From Platycnemis pennipes (taxonomy: Eukaryota; Arthropoda; Insecta; Odonata; Platycnemididae), in assembly GCA_933228895.1 (NCBI GenBank), contig OW121851.1:128573624-128637623 (forward strand): a stretch of 64,000 nucleotides of DNA. Direction: 5' to 3'. Below the pieces are notes generated by a model. The model worked only from the letters and a program-made list of their open reading frames with translations. It did not search any database and was not told the DNA's origin. The translations under genes and the position numbers were made by a program. Shown here piece after piece: positions 40,782-51,164 of this stretch (its first letter is position 1; each line of letters opens with the position of its first letter).

Positions 40782-41506
40782 GGAAATATGGCGTCGGCCT
40801 CGACAATGGCCAATTTGTCATTGAACCGGGTGATTCAGGTCATTCGGGAGATACAATCCCAAGAATAAAAATTGTATCGAAGGGTATTGTTGAACTCGCG
40901 GCATGACGGAGGGAGACTAATTTTGGCCGAGCGTTAACAATTAGGAGTGTGCCTATAAAGAGGGACGAAGAGCGAGACGGGGCTTCGAGGCGAGGCTGAT
41001 AGTCCAAGAAGAGGGAAGTGGCTTCTAGGGGAGGAGTCGAACGAAAGTGAAGGCTGATGGTTTAACAAGAGTCAGAAAGTGAGGGGCTTCTAGCTTCTAG
41101 TCTGATAGTCTGACAACAGTGAAGAGGCTTCTAGTCGGAGAGGAGTAAAAAGGAAAGTGGCGGCTAGTCTAACAAGAGAGAAAAGGAAAGTGGCGGAGAA
41201 GCCAGGATTAATCAAGGAGACGGGGATCGCATCAGCTAGGAACTCCAGATAAACTAGAGGGATAAAGCGGTCCACTCCCCACTATTATGTAGGTACTTAT
41301 TTTTAAGAGGGTACTTGTTATATTTTATGTGAAAGTGAAAAGTGAAGTGGCTCGTGAAGTGATTTATGGCCTGTAAAAAATTGAGCCTGAAGATAACAAG
41401 AGTGAAAGTGATATATTGTGAGGGTAATTTATTATTATAAATGTTTATATCTTGTTGTATTGTGTGAGACAAAGTGACAAATTAAATTGAAAAGAAATAA
41501 ATTACA
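40692..41506 (+). mobile_element. Solo LTR (Ty3/Gypsy-like) inserted in RT
   Basis: An 815-bp segment beginning TGCAAC and ending TTACA (TG...CA ends), flanked by the 4-bp direct repeat CACT (40,688-40,691 and 41,507-41,510). It lies between the RT YVDD and the next conserved RT segment. TATAAA at 40,954 could be the LTR promoter, and AATAAA at 41,496 is close to the 3' end. A purine-rich stretch at about 40,970-41,210 repeats GCTTCTAG and GGAAAGTGGCGG. There is no internal coding region or second LTR, so LTR-LTR recombination to a solo LTR is the simplest history. A 4-bp duplication and TG...CA ends are common in Ty3/Gypsy, but the family is inferred. Short open frames here are incidental. 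Confidence 0.87.
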
Positions 41507-42704
41507 CACTTTAGAGAAGGCAGTGGAGATACATCAGCAAATGATTAGCATGCTTAAGCATGGTGGATTTCACATAAGGAAATGGTGCACAAACAATCTA
41601 GCATTGTTATCAAGAATTCCTGAATTCCTTAGGGAAATTAAGTATGATGTGCATTCAGATAGTAACTTCACAGTAAAGAGCTTGGGATTAACATGGAAAC
41701 CAATTCAGGATGTCCTTTGTTTTGTTGTAAGGCCAATACTTAGACAATTTTCAGTTACCAGACGTATGGTGCTGTCAGACATAGCACACCTTTTTGATCC
41801 TTTGGGATTAATAGGACCAGTTATTGTTAAGGCTAAGATATTCCTTCAGAAATTATGGGAACTCAAAGGTGATTGGGATGATCCTCTTCCAGCAACTCAT
41901 CATGCTGCTTGGTGTCAATTCCGTGAACAGCTCTCATTATTGGAGAACCTTAACGTGCCTCGTTGGGTGGCTTATGAAAGGGGATCAAGAGTTGACATAC
42001 ATGGTTTTTGCGATGCTTCAGAAAGGGGATATGGAGCGTGCGTATACATCAGAAGATCATCTAAAACTGATTGTGGTGTACATTTACTGTGCTCCAAGTC
42101 CAAGGTTGCCCCCTTGAAGAATATCACATTACCACGTCTAGAATTGCTTGCTGCCGTTTTATTATCCAAACTGATTTGTAATGTTTCAAAGGCTTGCAGC
42201 TTTGAAGGAAACATTTCATTGTGGTCTCACTCAATGATTGTATTATCTTGGTTGTCTGGACCATCCAACCAATGGAAAACATTTGTCGCTAATAGGGTAG
42301 CTGAAATCAATGAGCTAACTAGAGAATGCGTTTGGAAACATGTCCAAGGTAAAGAAAATCCTGCAGATCATGTGTCAAGGGGACTGTCACCTCAAGAAAT
42401 CCTTACATATGAAGTTTGGTGGAATGGTCCCTCTTGGCTATCATCACAGGAATACGCCTGGCCTGCAGCCGCAACTCCGTTGACGTCATCCATTCCTGAA
42501 CAACGAGTCGAAACTACAGTTTTCTTGGCCATATCGAAGGAATTTGATCTGCTTCACGGATATTCATCACTGGGCAAGTTACAAGGAATAACAGCATATT
42601 GTTTAAGATTTCTACATAATACCTACATAATACAACAAGGCCATCAGCTAGACTTACAGGACCATTGTCATCACAAGAGATCGATCGAGCTATGTTGCAG
42701 TTAG
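41487..42704 (+). pseudogene. BEL/Pao RT C-terminal part and RNase H
   Basis: Open frame of 405 codons whose first seven or eight codons belong to the solo LTR; element sequence starts at 41,507-41,511. Residues 9-150 are the RT thumb and connection region (FHIRKWCTNN, then SLGLTWKP and FDPLGLIGP, typical of Pao-type RT). RNase H follows, with HGFCDAS (catalytic Asp at 176) and LPRLELLAA (Glu). The next catalytic position reads LWSHSMIVLSW with His 248 where Asp is normal. A later Asp lies in NPADHVSRG. After about residue 375 the frame passes an 11-bp tandem duplication and runs into unrelated codons to a stop; the true continuation is in another frame from about 42,634. Role when intact: completing DNA synthesis and degrading the RNA strand. 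Confidence 0.9.
42612..42633 (+). repeat. 11-bp tandem duplication causing a frameshift
   Basis: CTACATAATAC occurs twice back to back (42,612-42,622 and 42,623-42,633). Eleven bases shift the frame by two, exactly the change between the RNase H frame before it and the integrase frame after it. It looks like replication slippage or a repair scar, not a programmed frameshift: a duplicated block is present and no slippery heptamer was noticed. Confidence 0.88.
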
Positions 42705-43849
42705 TTAAAATTGTGCAAAGACAGGTGTTTGCGCAGGAGTTTCGAGAGCTATCCAAAGATGGGGAAGTCGGAAGGAAGTCCAGGCTCAGAACACTAAGCC
42801 CATTTTTGGACAACAACATGATTATTAGAGTAGGTGGCAGGATCAGTGCCTCCCATGAAGCTTATAACACTAAACATCCAATCGTTTTGCCCGGAAATGA
42901 CCATTTATCAAGATTGATTGCTGCGAAGGAGCACATCAAGCAGTTACATTGTGCACCTCAAGCTTTATTGTCGTCACTTCGATTAAATTTTTGGCCTTTA
43001 AATGAACGAAACTTAACTCGAAAGGTGGTTCATCAATGTCTTAAGTGTTTCAGGTGCAACCCTAAGGCTGGTCAACAGAAAATGGGAAGTCTTCCTATGG
43101 AGCGAGTTCAACCCAGTCGTCCGTTCCTGATTTCTGGAGTTGATTTCTGTGGTCCAGTATACATTAGAAGTCGTAATGGTCGAGGTAGTAAGTCAGTGAA
43201 GGCATATATTGCTGTTTTTGTATTCTTTGCTACAAAGGCAATTCATCTTGAATTAGTAGGTAACCTGACTTCTGAGGCATTTATTGGATGTTTGAGAAGA
43301 TTCATGGCTCGAAGGGAAAAATGTGCAAATTTATTTTCTGACAATGCTACTAATTTCAAGGGTTCACAGAAGGAATTGCAAGAACTATTTACCTCAGCTG
43401 CTCATGAGACCAGACTCAACAAATTTTTGATTGAAGATAACATCAAATGGCATTTCATACCGCCCAGAAGTCCACACTTCGGTGGTCTTTGGGAGGCAGC
43501 TGTAAAATCTGTTAAATTCCATTTAAGGCGTCTTTTAGGTGAGGCACATCTTACCTATGAGGAAATGTACACATGTCTCACATTGATCGAAGCATGCCTT
43601 AATTCACGCCCTTTAAATCCTTTGTCATCTGACCCAAATGATTTCAATCCTTTAACCCCAGGTCACTTCCTAGTCGGTACTGCACTCACTGCTGCTCCTG
43701 ATCCTAACCTTCGAGACATACCACTTAACAGACTCTCAAGGTGGCAAAATGTTCAGCAGTTGCAGCAACATTTCTGGGACAGATGGTCCAAGGAGTATTT
43801 AACTAGTCTTCAGCAGCGAACATTGTGGACAAGAAGAAACCAAATCTAA
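42665..43849 (+). pseudogene. BEL/Pao integrase
   Basis: Open frame of 394 codons; the ATG is internal to the polyprotein and not a real start. The N-terminal zinc-binding region spans about residues 65-138, with His residues around HPIVLPGNDH and KEHIKQLH and the Cys cluster CLKCFRC. The catalytic core has VDFCGPVY (Asp 160), FSDNATNF (Asp 226) and GGLWEAAVKS (Glu 277), so the DDE triad is present. The core is followed by the conserved LNSRPLNPLSSDPNDFNPLT region and the WQNVQQLQQHFWDRW stretch. The frame ends early, after a probable single-base deletion at about 43,829-43,836. Role when intact: inserting element cDNA into the host genome. Confidence 0.92.
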
Positions 43850-44031
43850 CTCCCGGTGATTTGGTGGTGCTGAAGGAGGATAATCTTCCTCCTTTGAAGT
43901 GGATGTTGGGTAGAATCATCGAAGTGTTCCCTGGAGAGGATGGACTGGTTCGCGTGGCCGCTGTGAAGACTGCGCACGGAATTAGTAGAAGAGCTGTTTC
44001 CAAACTGTGCCCTCTCCCCATTGAAGAATAA
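43825..44031 (+). pseudogene. BEL/Pao integrase C-terminal tail
   Basis: The C terminus of the polyprotein in the third frame, about 62 residues from NLTPGDLVVLKEDN to the stop at 44,029-44,031. The tail LPPLKWMLGRI, EVFPGEDGLVRVA and the final arginine-containing segment are typical of the C-terminal domain of BEL/Pao integrase. The shift from the preceding frame equals the loss of one base in the A-rich stretch near 43,829-43,836. The ATG at 43,825 is fortuitous. Confidence 0.88.
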
Positions 44032-44154
44032 TTTTGTTATTAATTTTCCTGTGCATTTTGTAATATTTTTTATTTATTTCAGTCAGATTCCTAATAATCC
44101 TTCCACGCATGAGCCCGTGGTTCAAGCTTGCTGAACTTTGAAACCGATGCTTTC

Positions 44155-44167
44155 AAGGCGGGCGGGA
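44155..44167 (+). promoter_or_regulatory. Polypurine tract
   Basis: AAGGCGGGCGGGA lies directly before the 3' LTR, where plus-strand DNA synthesis is primed in LTR elements. Two C residues interrupt the purines. Confidence 0.7.
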
Positions 44168-44439
44168 TGTTGGCGCCTTGGATCACGTTTCGAGGCGCTA
44201 GGCCGGCTCGACAGCCAAGCAGTCGAATGTCCGGCTGGAGGAGCACCAGGGCGAGCCTACCCAGTTTTGGGCAGTCGAGAGAGAACCCCAACCTGGGACA
44301 AGAAGGCAGAAGGCGGACGTGCTCGGAACTCACTGCTTGGCAGTTTAGAATACCTTGACGTTATATTGTACCTAGTCTGAAATAGGCATTAAAAACTTAT
44401 TCTCAATTCCGGCGCATTTTTTTGCTAGCATCATCAACA
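44168..44439 (+). repeat. 3' LTR of the BEL/Pao element
   Basis: 272 bp with the same TGTTG...CAACA ends as the 5' copy. The only difference seen is at 44,289. Overlapping open frames on both strands are incidental. Satellite sequence resumes directly after it. Confidence 0.96.
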
Positions 44440-46934
44440 AACATAAGAAGAAATAAGATTACTTAGAAGGAAATAACTTTTGTGAAAAGGTCTTACGATC
44501 TGAATTTTTTGTTTTGGTATTAAGTTTTGCTTAAAATGAGATGAAAAGTACTGAGAAGAGCCAAAAAAATTAAATTTTATTCAAATAACAGTGGTGAAAA
44601 TAATTGTTTTTGGTAGAAATAACATTTGAAAAAAAGATCTATATCTGAGCAATTTGTTTTCTTTTTAGTTTTGCATGAAATGATGAAACGCATGAAACTT
44701 TATCATAAATATTTCTTTTTCTAGTGAGTTTTGAATCACTTGAGATGAAAATAGCAGAAAACATGCGAAAAATTTAATTTTAGTGAAATACCTTAAGAAG
44801 AAATAAGATTGCTTAGAAGGAACTTTTGAGAAAACCCCTGTCATTCTAAACTTTTGTTTTGCTATTAAGTTTCGCATAATATGTGATGAAAAGTACTAAC
44901 AAGCGGTGAAAAAGTTAATTTTAGTAGAATAACAGTGGTAGATCTCAATTTATTAGGAAGAAAAAAACTTTTGAGAATAAGAGACTTTATTGGAACAATT
45001 TGTTTTTCTATTAAGTTACGCAAAATATGAATAAAATTAACAGAGAAGGGATCAAAAAATTATTTTTAGTCGAAATACAACATAAGAAATCAATTTATTA
45101 GGAAAAATAATTTTTGAAAAAAAAAGAATCTTTATCTGAACAATTGGTTTTTCTATTAAGATTAGCATTAAATGAGGTGAAAAGTACACATAAAGGGCGA
45201 AAAATTAATTTTAGTGGAATAAGTGGAATTTAAGTTTAGTATTACACTAACAGCGGTAAAAATGAATTTATTATGAATATAATATTTAGAGAAAACGTGT
45301 CTTTTTCTACATTTTTTTGTTTTGCTATTAGGTTTTGCAATAAAGAGGGGAAGAGTACTAAGAAGAGGCGTAAAATTTAATTTTGGTGGAATAACAGTGG
45401 AATAACAGTGGAATAACAGAAGAAATCAATTTATGAGGATGAAATTATTTTCGAAAAAACCCCCCCTGAAATTTTTTTAGCTATTAGACTTTGGATAAAA
45501 TGGCGTGAAAAGTAATGATAAGAGGCAAAAAAGTTAATTTTAGTGCAATATTAGGGGTTGAAATGTATTTATTAGGAGGAAAATACATTTGAGAAAACGC
45601 CTTTTTGTATACATTTTTTGTTTTGCAATTAAGTTTTCCATAAAATGAGGTAAAAAGTACGGAGATGAAGCGAAAAAGTTAATACAGTGGAATAATTGTG
45701 GTATAAATGAATTTATTAGAAAGGAATAACTTTTGCGAAAAATTATATCTCGCCTAATTTTTTATTTGCTATTAAGGTTTGTAAAAAATGAGGTGAAAAT
45801 AACTATGAAGAGGCGAAAAATTTAATTTTAGTTGAATAACAGAGGTAGAAATCAATTTATTAGGAAGAAATAACTTTTTGAACAAAAGAATCTTTATCTG
45901 AACAATTTGTTTTTCAACTAAGTTTTGCATCAAATGAAGTGAAATATCTTGATAATAGGCGAAAAAATTAAATGTTTTGGAATATGAGTGGTGGAATAGA
46001 TTTTGTTGGGAAGAAATAACTTGAGAGAAAACGCGTCGTTATCTAAACTTTTTTTTTTGCTATTGCGTCTTGCTTTAAAGAGGTGAAAAGTACTGAGAAA
46101 AGTCGAAAAAGTTAATTTTAGTGAAATAACGGTGGTAGAAATCAATTGATTAGGAAGAAATAACTTTTGAAAAAAAGAATCTTTATCCGAACAATTTGTT
46201 TCACTATTACGTTTTGCATAAATGAGGTTAAAATAGCAGAGCATGTGCGAAAATTTTAATTTGTTAATTTTAAAAAATTTAATTTGTTGTTTAATTTAAT
46301 AAAGTGAAATAACATAAGTAGAAATAGGATTATTAAGAAGAAATAACATTTGAAAAATCAGAACAAATTGTTTTTCTTTTTAGTTATATATAAAATGCAT
46401 AAAAATAACTGATAAAAGGCGAAAAAGTTAATTTTAGTGTAATAACAGTGGTGGAAATTATTTTGTTAGGAATATATAACTTTTAAAAAAAACTACTCCG
46501 TCTGAATTTTTTTTTATATTAGGCTTTGCATAAAATGATGTAAAAAGTACTGAAAAGAGGCGGAAAATTTAATTTTTGTGGAATAACAGTGGTAGATATA
46601 AATTTATTAGGAAGAAATAACTTTTGAGAAAACGCCTCTGTCTCGGAATTTTTACTTTTGCTATTAACTTATGCATAAAATGAGGTAAAAATTACTGAGA
46701 AGGCGCGAAAAATTTAATTTAATTGGAATAAAAGTAATAGAAATGTATTTATTAGGAAGAAATAACTTTTGAGAGAACGCCACTCTATATCAATATTTTG
46801 TTTTGCTATTAAATTTTGCATATAATGAGGTGAAAATTGCTGTGAGGAGGCGAAAAAATTTATTTCATTTATATAACGATGGTAGAAATAAGATTATTAG
46901 GACGAAAATAACTTTTCAGAAAACACCTCTCTGG
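44440..46934 (-). repeat. Old, diverged satellite array on the - strand, part 2
   Basis: Continuation of the - strand monomers interrupted by the BEL/Pao element. The first bases (AACATAAGAAGAAATAAG) continue the monomer cut at 37,282. Copies around 46,439, 46,579, 46,725 and 46,872 keep a 140-147 bp spacing. A local 11-bp unit (TGGAATAACAG) is tripled at 45,387-45,419. The array stops abruptly at about 46,934, after CAGAAAACACCTCTCTGG. Open frames are repeat by-products. Confidence 0.92.
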
Positions 46935-47585
46935 ACACCACCCGGACATGAGCACTAACATTTCACCTACTTCTCTTCTGCGAAAAATAATTACAGCCTG
47001 GTACGTTCAGCACTTTAAAACACGTGGATTTACTGAATAATCATAAAACAATTCTCCTGTAACTTTTGGTATCCAATTCATTAAGTTGAAATGAACAAAA
47101 CACAGGAAGAAATGCTACTATCACGACCCGGGTTTCATCACGTGAGCATTATCGTCAGGTGAAAATTTATTTTTTATTTTGTTTTTTAACTTCTGTTATT
47201 AACCTCAGCTCACTGTCTTCTTTTAACTAACTTTAGTGTGATATTTGTGAAATTAATCTAACCTTTCTAAATCATCATTAGTAATCTTTATTAAATCAAG
47301 AATTATATTATTACAATACAGAGATGATTACTCAATCCAGTTCCTCATTTGAAAAAAGCTAGAATCCAAATCAACGCTGCTTTTAGAAGCAACTGTATTT
47401 CCTATATGTTGATTTAAATTAAGATATTTTTACAGAAACAGCAATTAATTCTGCCACTCACCCCAATACCCTACCCATAAGTACGCATAATAATAATCCT
47501 TCAAAATGATAATGCCTCTCGAGGTACAGTTAACCCTAATTAATAAAAAGAGACGTTTCAGGCGTTATATGGTGGAATAACATAA
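46935..47585. other. Non-satellite flank without recognised gene
   Basis: Sequence changes from satellite to non-repetitive DNA. No coding frame of note is seen. On the - strand, about 47,089-47,165 contains a run with CCTGACGATAATGCTCACG, AAACCCGGGTCGTGATAG and then GTTTTGTTCATTTCAACTTAA. It resembles a dispersed repeat fragment, but this is an impression that a library search would need to confirm. Confidence 0.4.
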
Positions 47586-47655
47586 TTAAATAAGTTTGGC
47601 AATTTTCCACAAAAAAAATGTTTTTTTTTTGTGGAAAATTGCCAAACTTATTTAA
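47586..47655. repeat. Perfect hairpin with arms of about 33 bp
   Basis: The left arm (47,586-47,618) contains AAGTTTGGCAATTTTCCAC followed by eight A. The right arm (about 47,623-47,655) is its exact complement. The loop is only a few bases in an A/T run. A perfect stem of this size indicates a recent foldback duplication or a very small MITE. Confidence 0.9.
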
Positions 47656-47687
47656 CCCTACAACAAATTTAATTTAATCCCTTTAAC

Positions 47688-47725
47688 AAATTTTTTGTGG
47701 AAAATTGCCAAACTTATTTAACCCT
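47688..47725 (+). repeat. Third copy of the hairpin arm
   Basis: GTGGAAAATTGCCAAACTT plus ATTTAACCCTAATTA is repeated here in the same orientation as the right arm of the hairpin. TTAACCCTAATTAA also occurs left of the hairpin near 47,529. Three arm copies plus a shared TTAACCCTA flank point to nested local duplication. The 70-codon open frame over this site has no recognisable product. Confidence 0.8.
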
Positions 47726-47730
47726 AATTA

Positions 47731-48547
47731 ACTTAGCAGTTTCAATTTGGATAGTAAGAAAAGAAAACAATTCTACACGCCCACGTGGAACCCACCATTG
47801 TAAGTATAGGAATTATTTGAATACTATGCGGGAATACTATTCTCGATTGTATCTCAGTGTTTTGGAGTGCTTTAAATTAAAAATATTATTCTTTAATAAT
47901 TACTTTTAGGATAAGGCATATTAGGTAAAGGTTTATCGAATGCTAAAAAATGTTGATCTCGAAGAGCGGTTATTTGATTATTTATTCAAGTATCAACAAG
48001 CCATAAAACCTACAATATTATCTTTTAAATTGCTAATTTCATGAGAAATAATTGAAAAGAAATTACTAACAGAGTTATCAGGTAAGGAAGACATATGGAG
48101 GAAACAACAATGACCCTAAATGATTGGCGAAGCTTGATAGCAACCGTTGCTACAGTATTGGTCCACTCCATTATTCCAGGAGAATTCGAGGAGAGTTCAG
48201 ACATCCTTCATATCTAGTCTCGTGGATTTTTGAGCTTTGGAGCTTTGGAGCTTTGGAGAGATGGGTGCAAGACTGTGTAAGTAATAATTATCTTTCTTTC
48301 CAACGTTGTATCACTATGAATTCCATGACGACCAGAGATTTTTTTAAATTTAACTGTAAAACAAATTTTGCCCAATACTTGGTTGCCAAAGAATGCATTA
48401 ATTATGACCAATCGCCGGTACGACAAAATGAAAAGTATTGGTAATAAAACGCTGTTATTTTACCAGTTTCCGTGACTTGTGCGTATTTATAAATAGACAA
48501 TAGTTATATGACAAAATATTACTGGTGTAACATTGATTGCAATACTG
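47731..48547. other. Unassigned region with a small 8-bp tandem repeat
   Basis: Open frames of 106 codons (48,124-48,444, + strand) and 70 codons (- strand) overlap here. Neither resembles a known family, and codon use gives no support. AGCTTTGG is tripled at 48,233-48,256. I see no gene that can be defended. Confidence 0.4.
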
Positions 48548-50905
48548 CTCATAAGTAATAAAACAGGTAAGAGCAGAAGAAAACATAATTATTTTAGGAA
48601 ACTGAAACGCTGTCGTCGGCGAAGGTCAAGATGGAAGTATGACTGGAAAATAAGGATAGGGAAACCGAAACGAAAGAGGAGAGAGACTACTGGAGTTCTG
48701 CACACAAGATAAGTTAGTGGTTACTAACGCATTGTTTAAAAATCACAACCGATGAAGATACAGGAGGAGGATGCCAGGAGAAAGAGAATAATTTCAAATA
48801 CAGACATTTTATTGAAGCAGAGATTTAAAAACCTAGTGAAGATCTGCAGAAGCTACCCGGGTGCAGTCATCGACAGCGACTATAATTAAGTGATGATGAC
48901 ATTCCATCTTAAATTCAAGAGTTTGAAGAAACCAGTGTAAAGCATTTGGCAAGTGAAAAACTGAAGGAGACTCTACATCAGCTGGCATTTCAGAAAGCAG
49001 TAGGAAAGAATTTAGGACAGGACCTGACAGAGAAACCAGTAGAAGAGCGTTGGGAAAACATTAAATATGGAATACTAGAAGCCGTAAAGGATGGTTTTGG
49101 AACAAGAATAAATGCCACGAAGAAGCCATGTATCACGGATGAAGACTTAAAACTGATTGAAGAAAGGAGAAAGTACAAAATGGGAAAACTGAAGAAGGGT
49201 AGCTTTGCTACAAAACAATAAGGAACGAAGCAAGTCGCAAAGCCAGGAAAGCTAGACAAATGTGTTTGAAAAATCTATGTGAAGATGTACAAATCAAAAT
49301 TACACTTGTAAAGTTGTAAGCTGCCTATAAGAAAGTGAGGAACCACTTCAAGGAACGAAGTGCAAGGTGCATTGCCATAAGATACAATAATGGAGAAAGT
49401 CTAATTGAAAATAAAGACAAAGTGAAGAGATGGAAAGAATATTCGGAGAAATTCTGCAACGGAAAACATTCCCAATACGAAAGTGATTGAAGAGGAAAGC
49501 GAAGTCGAAAATGATGATATGGGAGCATCAATATTAAGAATGGAATTCCTTGCAGTAGCAACGAATTTCGGATGGATTAGTTCTCTGGAATCGATGATAT
49601 TCCAGCAGGATTAATAAAAATGCAGGGCAAAAGATATTAACCCATCTCTACAAAACCAAATTCGTCATGTATTCATCAAGAGAAACACCTAGGGACTTCG
49701 GGTAAAATATCATAATTCCTATTCCCAAAAGGAAAAGAGCGGAGAAATGCGAAATGTTTAGGTCTATAAGCCTGAAGACACATGCATCGAAGACATTGAC
49801 AGGATCATATACAGAAGAATAGAACGAAAAGCAGAGGATAGCCGAAAGAAGATCAATTCGCATTCAGGAAAAGTAAGGGTACAAAAGAAGCAATAGTGGC
49901 CCTTAGGCTGCTAATAGAGAAGAGAATGCAGAAGAAAAAACCGATTTCCTTTCCGTTTATGGATTTGTAGAAGACTTTTGACAACGTAGATTGAAATTTA
50001 ACGCTTAAATTGGATCTGAATGGAATTGAAGTGTCTTACAATGTTCAAGAAATTATCCAGATTTTGTATGAAAAACAGGTAGCCCTGAATTAATCTAGAG
50101 CCAGCTATGAAGAAGCAAGGATAAGGAAAGGAGTGAGATAAGGCTGTGCATGGTCTCCCGTAATTACTAATGTTCACATCGAGTTAGCCATTTATGCAAT
50201 CAAGGAAAAGTGTACTCGAATGAAAATCCACAGTGGAACAATTAGCATCCTGCGACTCGCTTATGACATAGCTCTCAAAGTAGAGACAGAGAAGGATCTG
50301 AAATAGATGCTAACAAACATGGAAAGAACAATGGTCAGATATCAGCTGGACGGAGCAAAAAAGAAATAGTCAGCAGAATAGCTCAGGCAAAGAAGGCATC
50401 CTATCAAAAGAAGATTCCACTTACAGCAGTAAATATAAGTTTTAAAAGTAAGGAAGCGATTCATTAGAACGTATATCTGGAGCATGTTTCTTTACGGTTG
50501 TGTGGGATGGACGAAGACAGCAGATGAGAAGAAAAGGGTGGAAGCATTCGAAATATGGAGCTACTGAAGAATGATGAAGATAAGACGGATCAATCGAGTG
50601 ACAAATGAAGAAGTCTTAAGGGGAGTGGAAGATAGAGATGTCTGTTGAAAACTATAAAAGAAGACGGGAATACCGTATCGCCCATATCTTAAGACACCAA
50701 TGCCTCATGAAGACAATCGTAGAGGAAAGAGTGAACGGGAAGAACATAAAATGCAGGTCTCGTATGAGTTAATAACGAACATGTAGTTAAGGACGTGAAA
50801 GAGAGGAGCTACGTAAATAGAAGAGGTTGACTGATAGAAAAGTGGACTAAAGTGCATCGTTAAACCAATCCTAGGATTGTTCACCCATGATGATGACACT
50901 TCTTA
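48548..50905 (+). pseudogene. Decayed LINE copy A (endonuclease-RT)
   Basis: Remnant of a non-LTR retrotransposon, readable in pieces in all three frames. It starts inside the endonuclease: 48,590-48,660 matches the segment encoding a WNAVVGEGQDG-like motif in the - strand copy at about 62,240. The longest open piece (48,946-49,221) is the linker before RT, with VEERWENIKYGILEAVKDGFG and LIEERRKYK. RT remnants follow: FMDL and KTFDNVD around 49,960, then a catalytic site near 50,255 reading LAYDIAL where YADDIAL is expected. The C-terminal tail (VNEEVLRGVE, then KTIVEERVNGKN) ends before TAAACCAATCCTAGGATTG and an ATGATGATG tail at about 50,890. Many frameshifts and stops; inactive. Assignment to a named LINE clade needs alignment. 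Confidence 0.85.
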
Positions 50906-51164
50906 AGGAATTTAGGCTCTTTACGTAATCAATTAAGGTAAAAACCATTGCTTTGGAAATATATCAAAGTAAGGAAAACTTTTCTAAGAGTTAGACATCA
51001 ATTTTTCCTAGCCAGTGTATATTTCATATTGACATTATCATCGGTGCACTTAGTAAAAACGCAGGTCTTTCGCAAACCCCGGAGGTTTGAAATAGAAATC
51101 TCATTAGAGAAAAGATTGAAATCATCGGTACTTACACTGGTGACTTCATATCATTCGTAATAGG
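50906..51164. other. Short spacer without recognised feature
   Basis: AT-rich spacer between LINE copy A and the next dispersed repeat. One 70-codon open frame is present with no support. Confidence 0.5.

Larger units (their letters stand above)
37283..44439 (+). mobile_element. BEL/Pao LTR retrotransposon, disrupted copy
   Basis: A 7,157-bp element bounded by 272-bp direct LTRs. It contains, in order, a primer binding site, a leader, Gag with zinc-knuckle region, an aspartic protease, RT with YVDD, RNase H, an integrase with HHCC-like and DDE residues, a C-terminal integrase tail and a polypurine tract. The order protease-RT-RNase H-integrase, the Gag type and the YVDD motif fit BEL/Pao. 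There is no room for an env gene: only 136 bp separate the stop codon from the 3' LTR. Flanks are AACGA (37,278-37,282) and AACAT (44,440-44,444), an imperfect 5-bp target duplication. Both flanks align to one continuous - strand satellite monomer, so the insertion point is clear. The copy is inactive as it stands: RT is split by a solo LTR and there are two frameshifts. Confidence 0.96.

Noticed and set aside
44032..44154. Search for an env-like gene after integrase.
   Set aside because: Only 136 bp separate the polyprotein stop from the 3' LTR.
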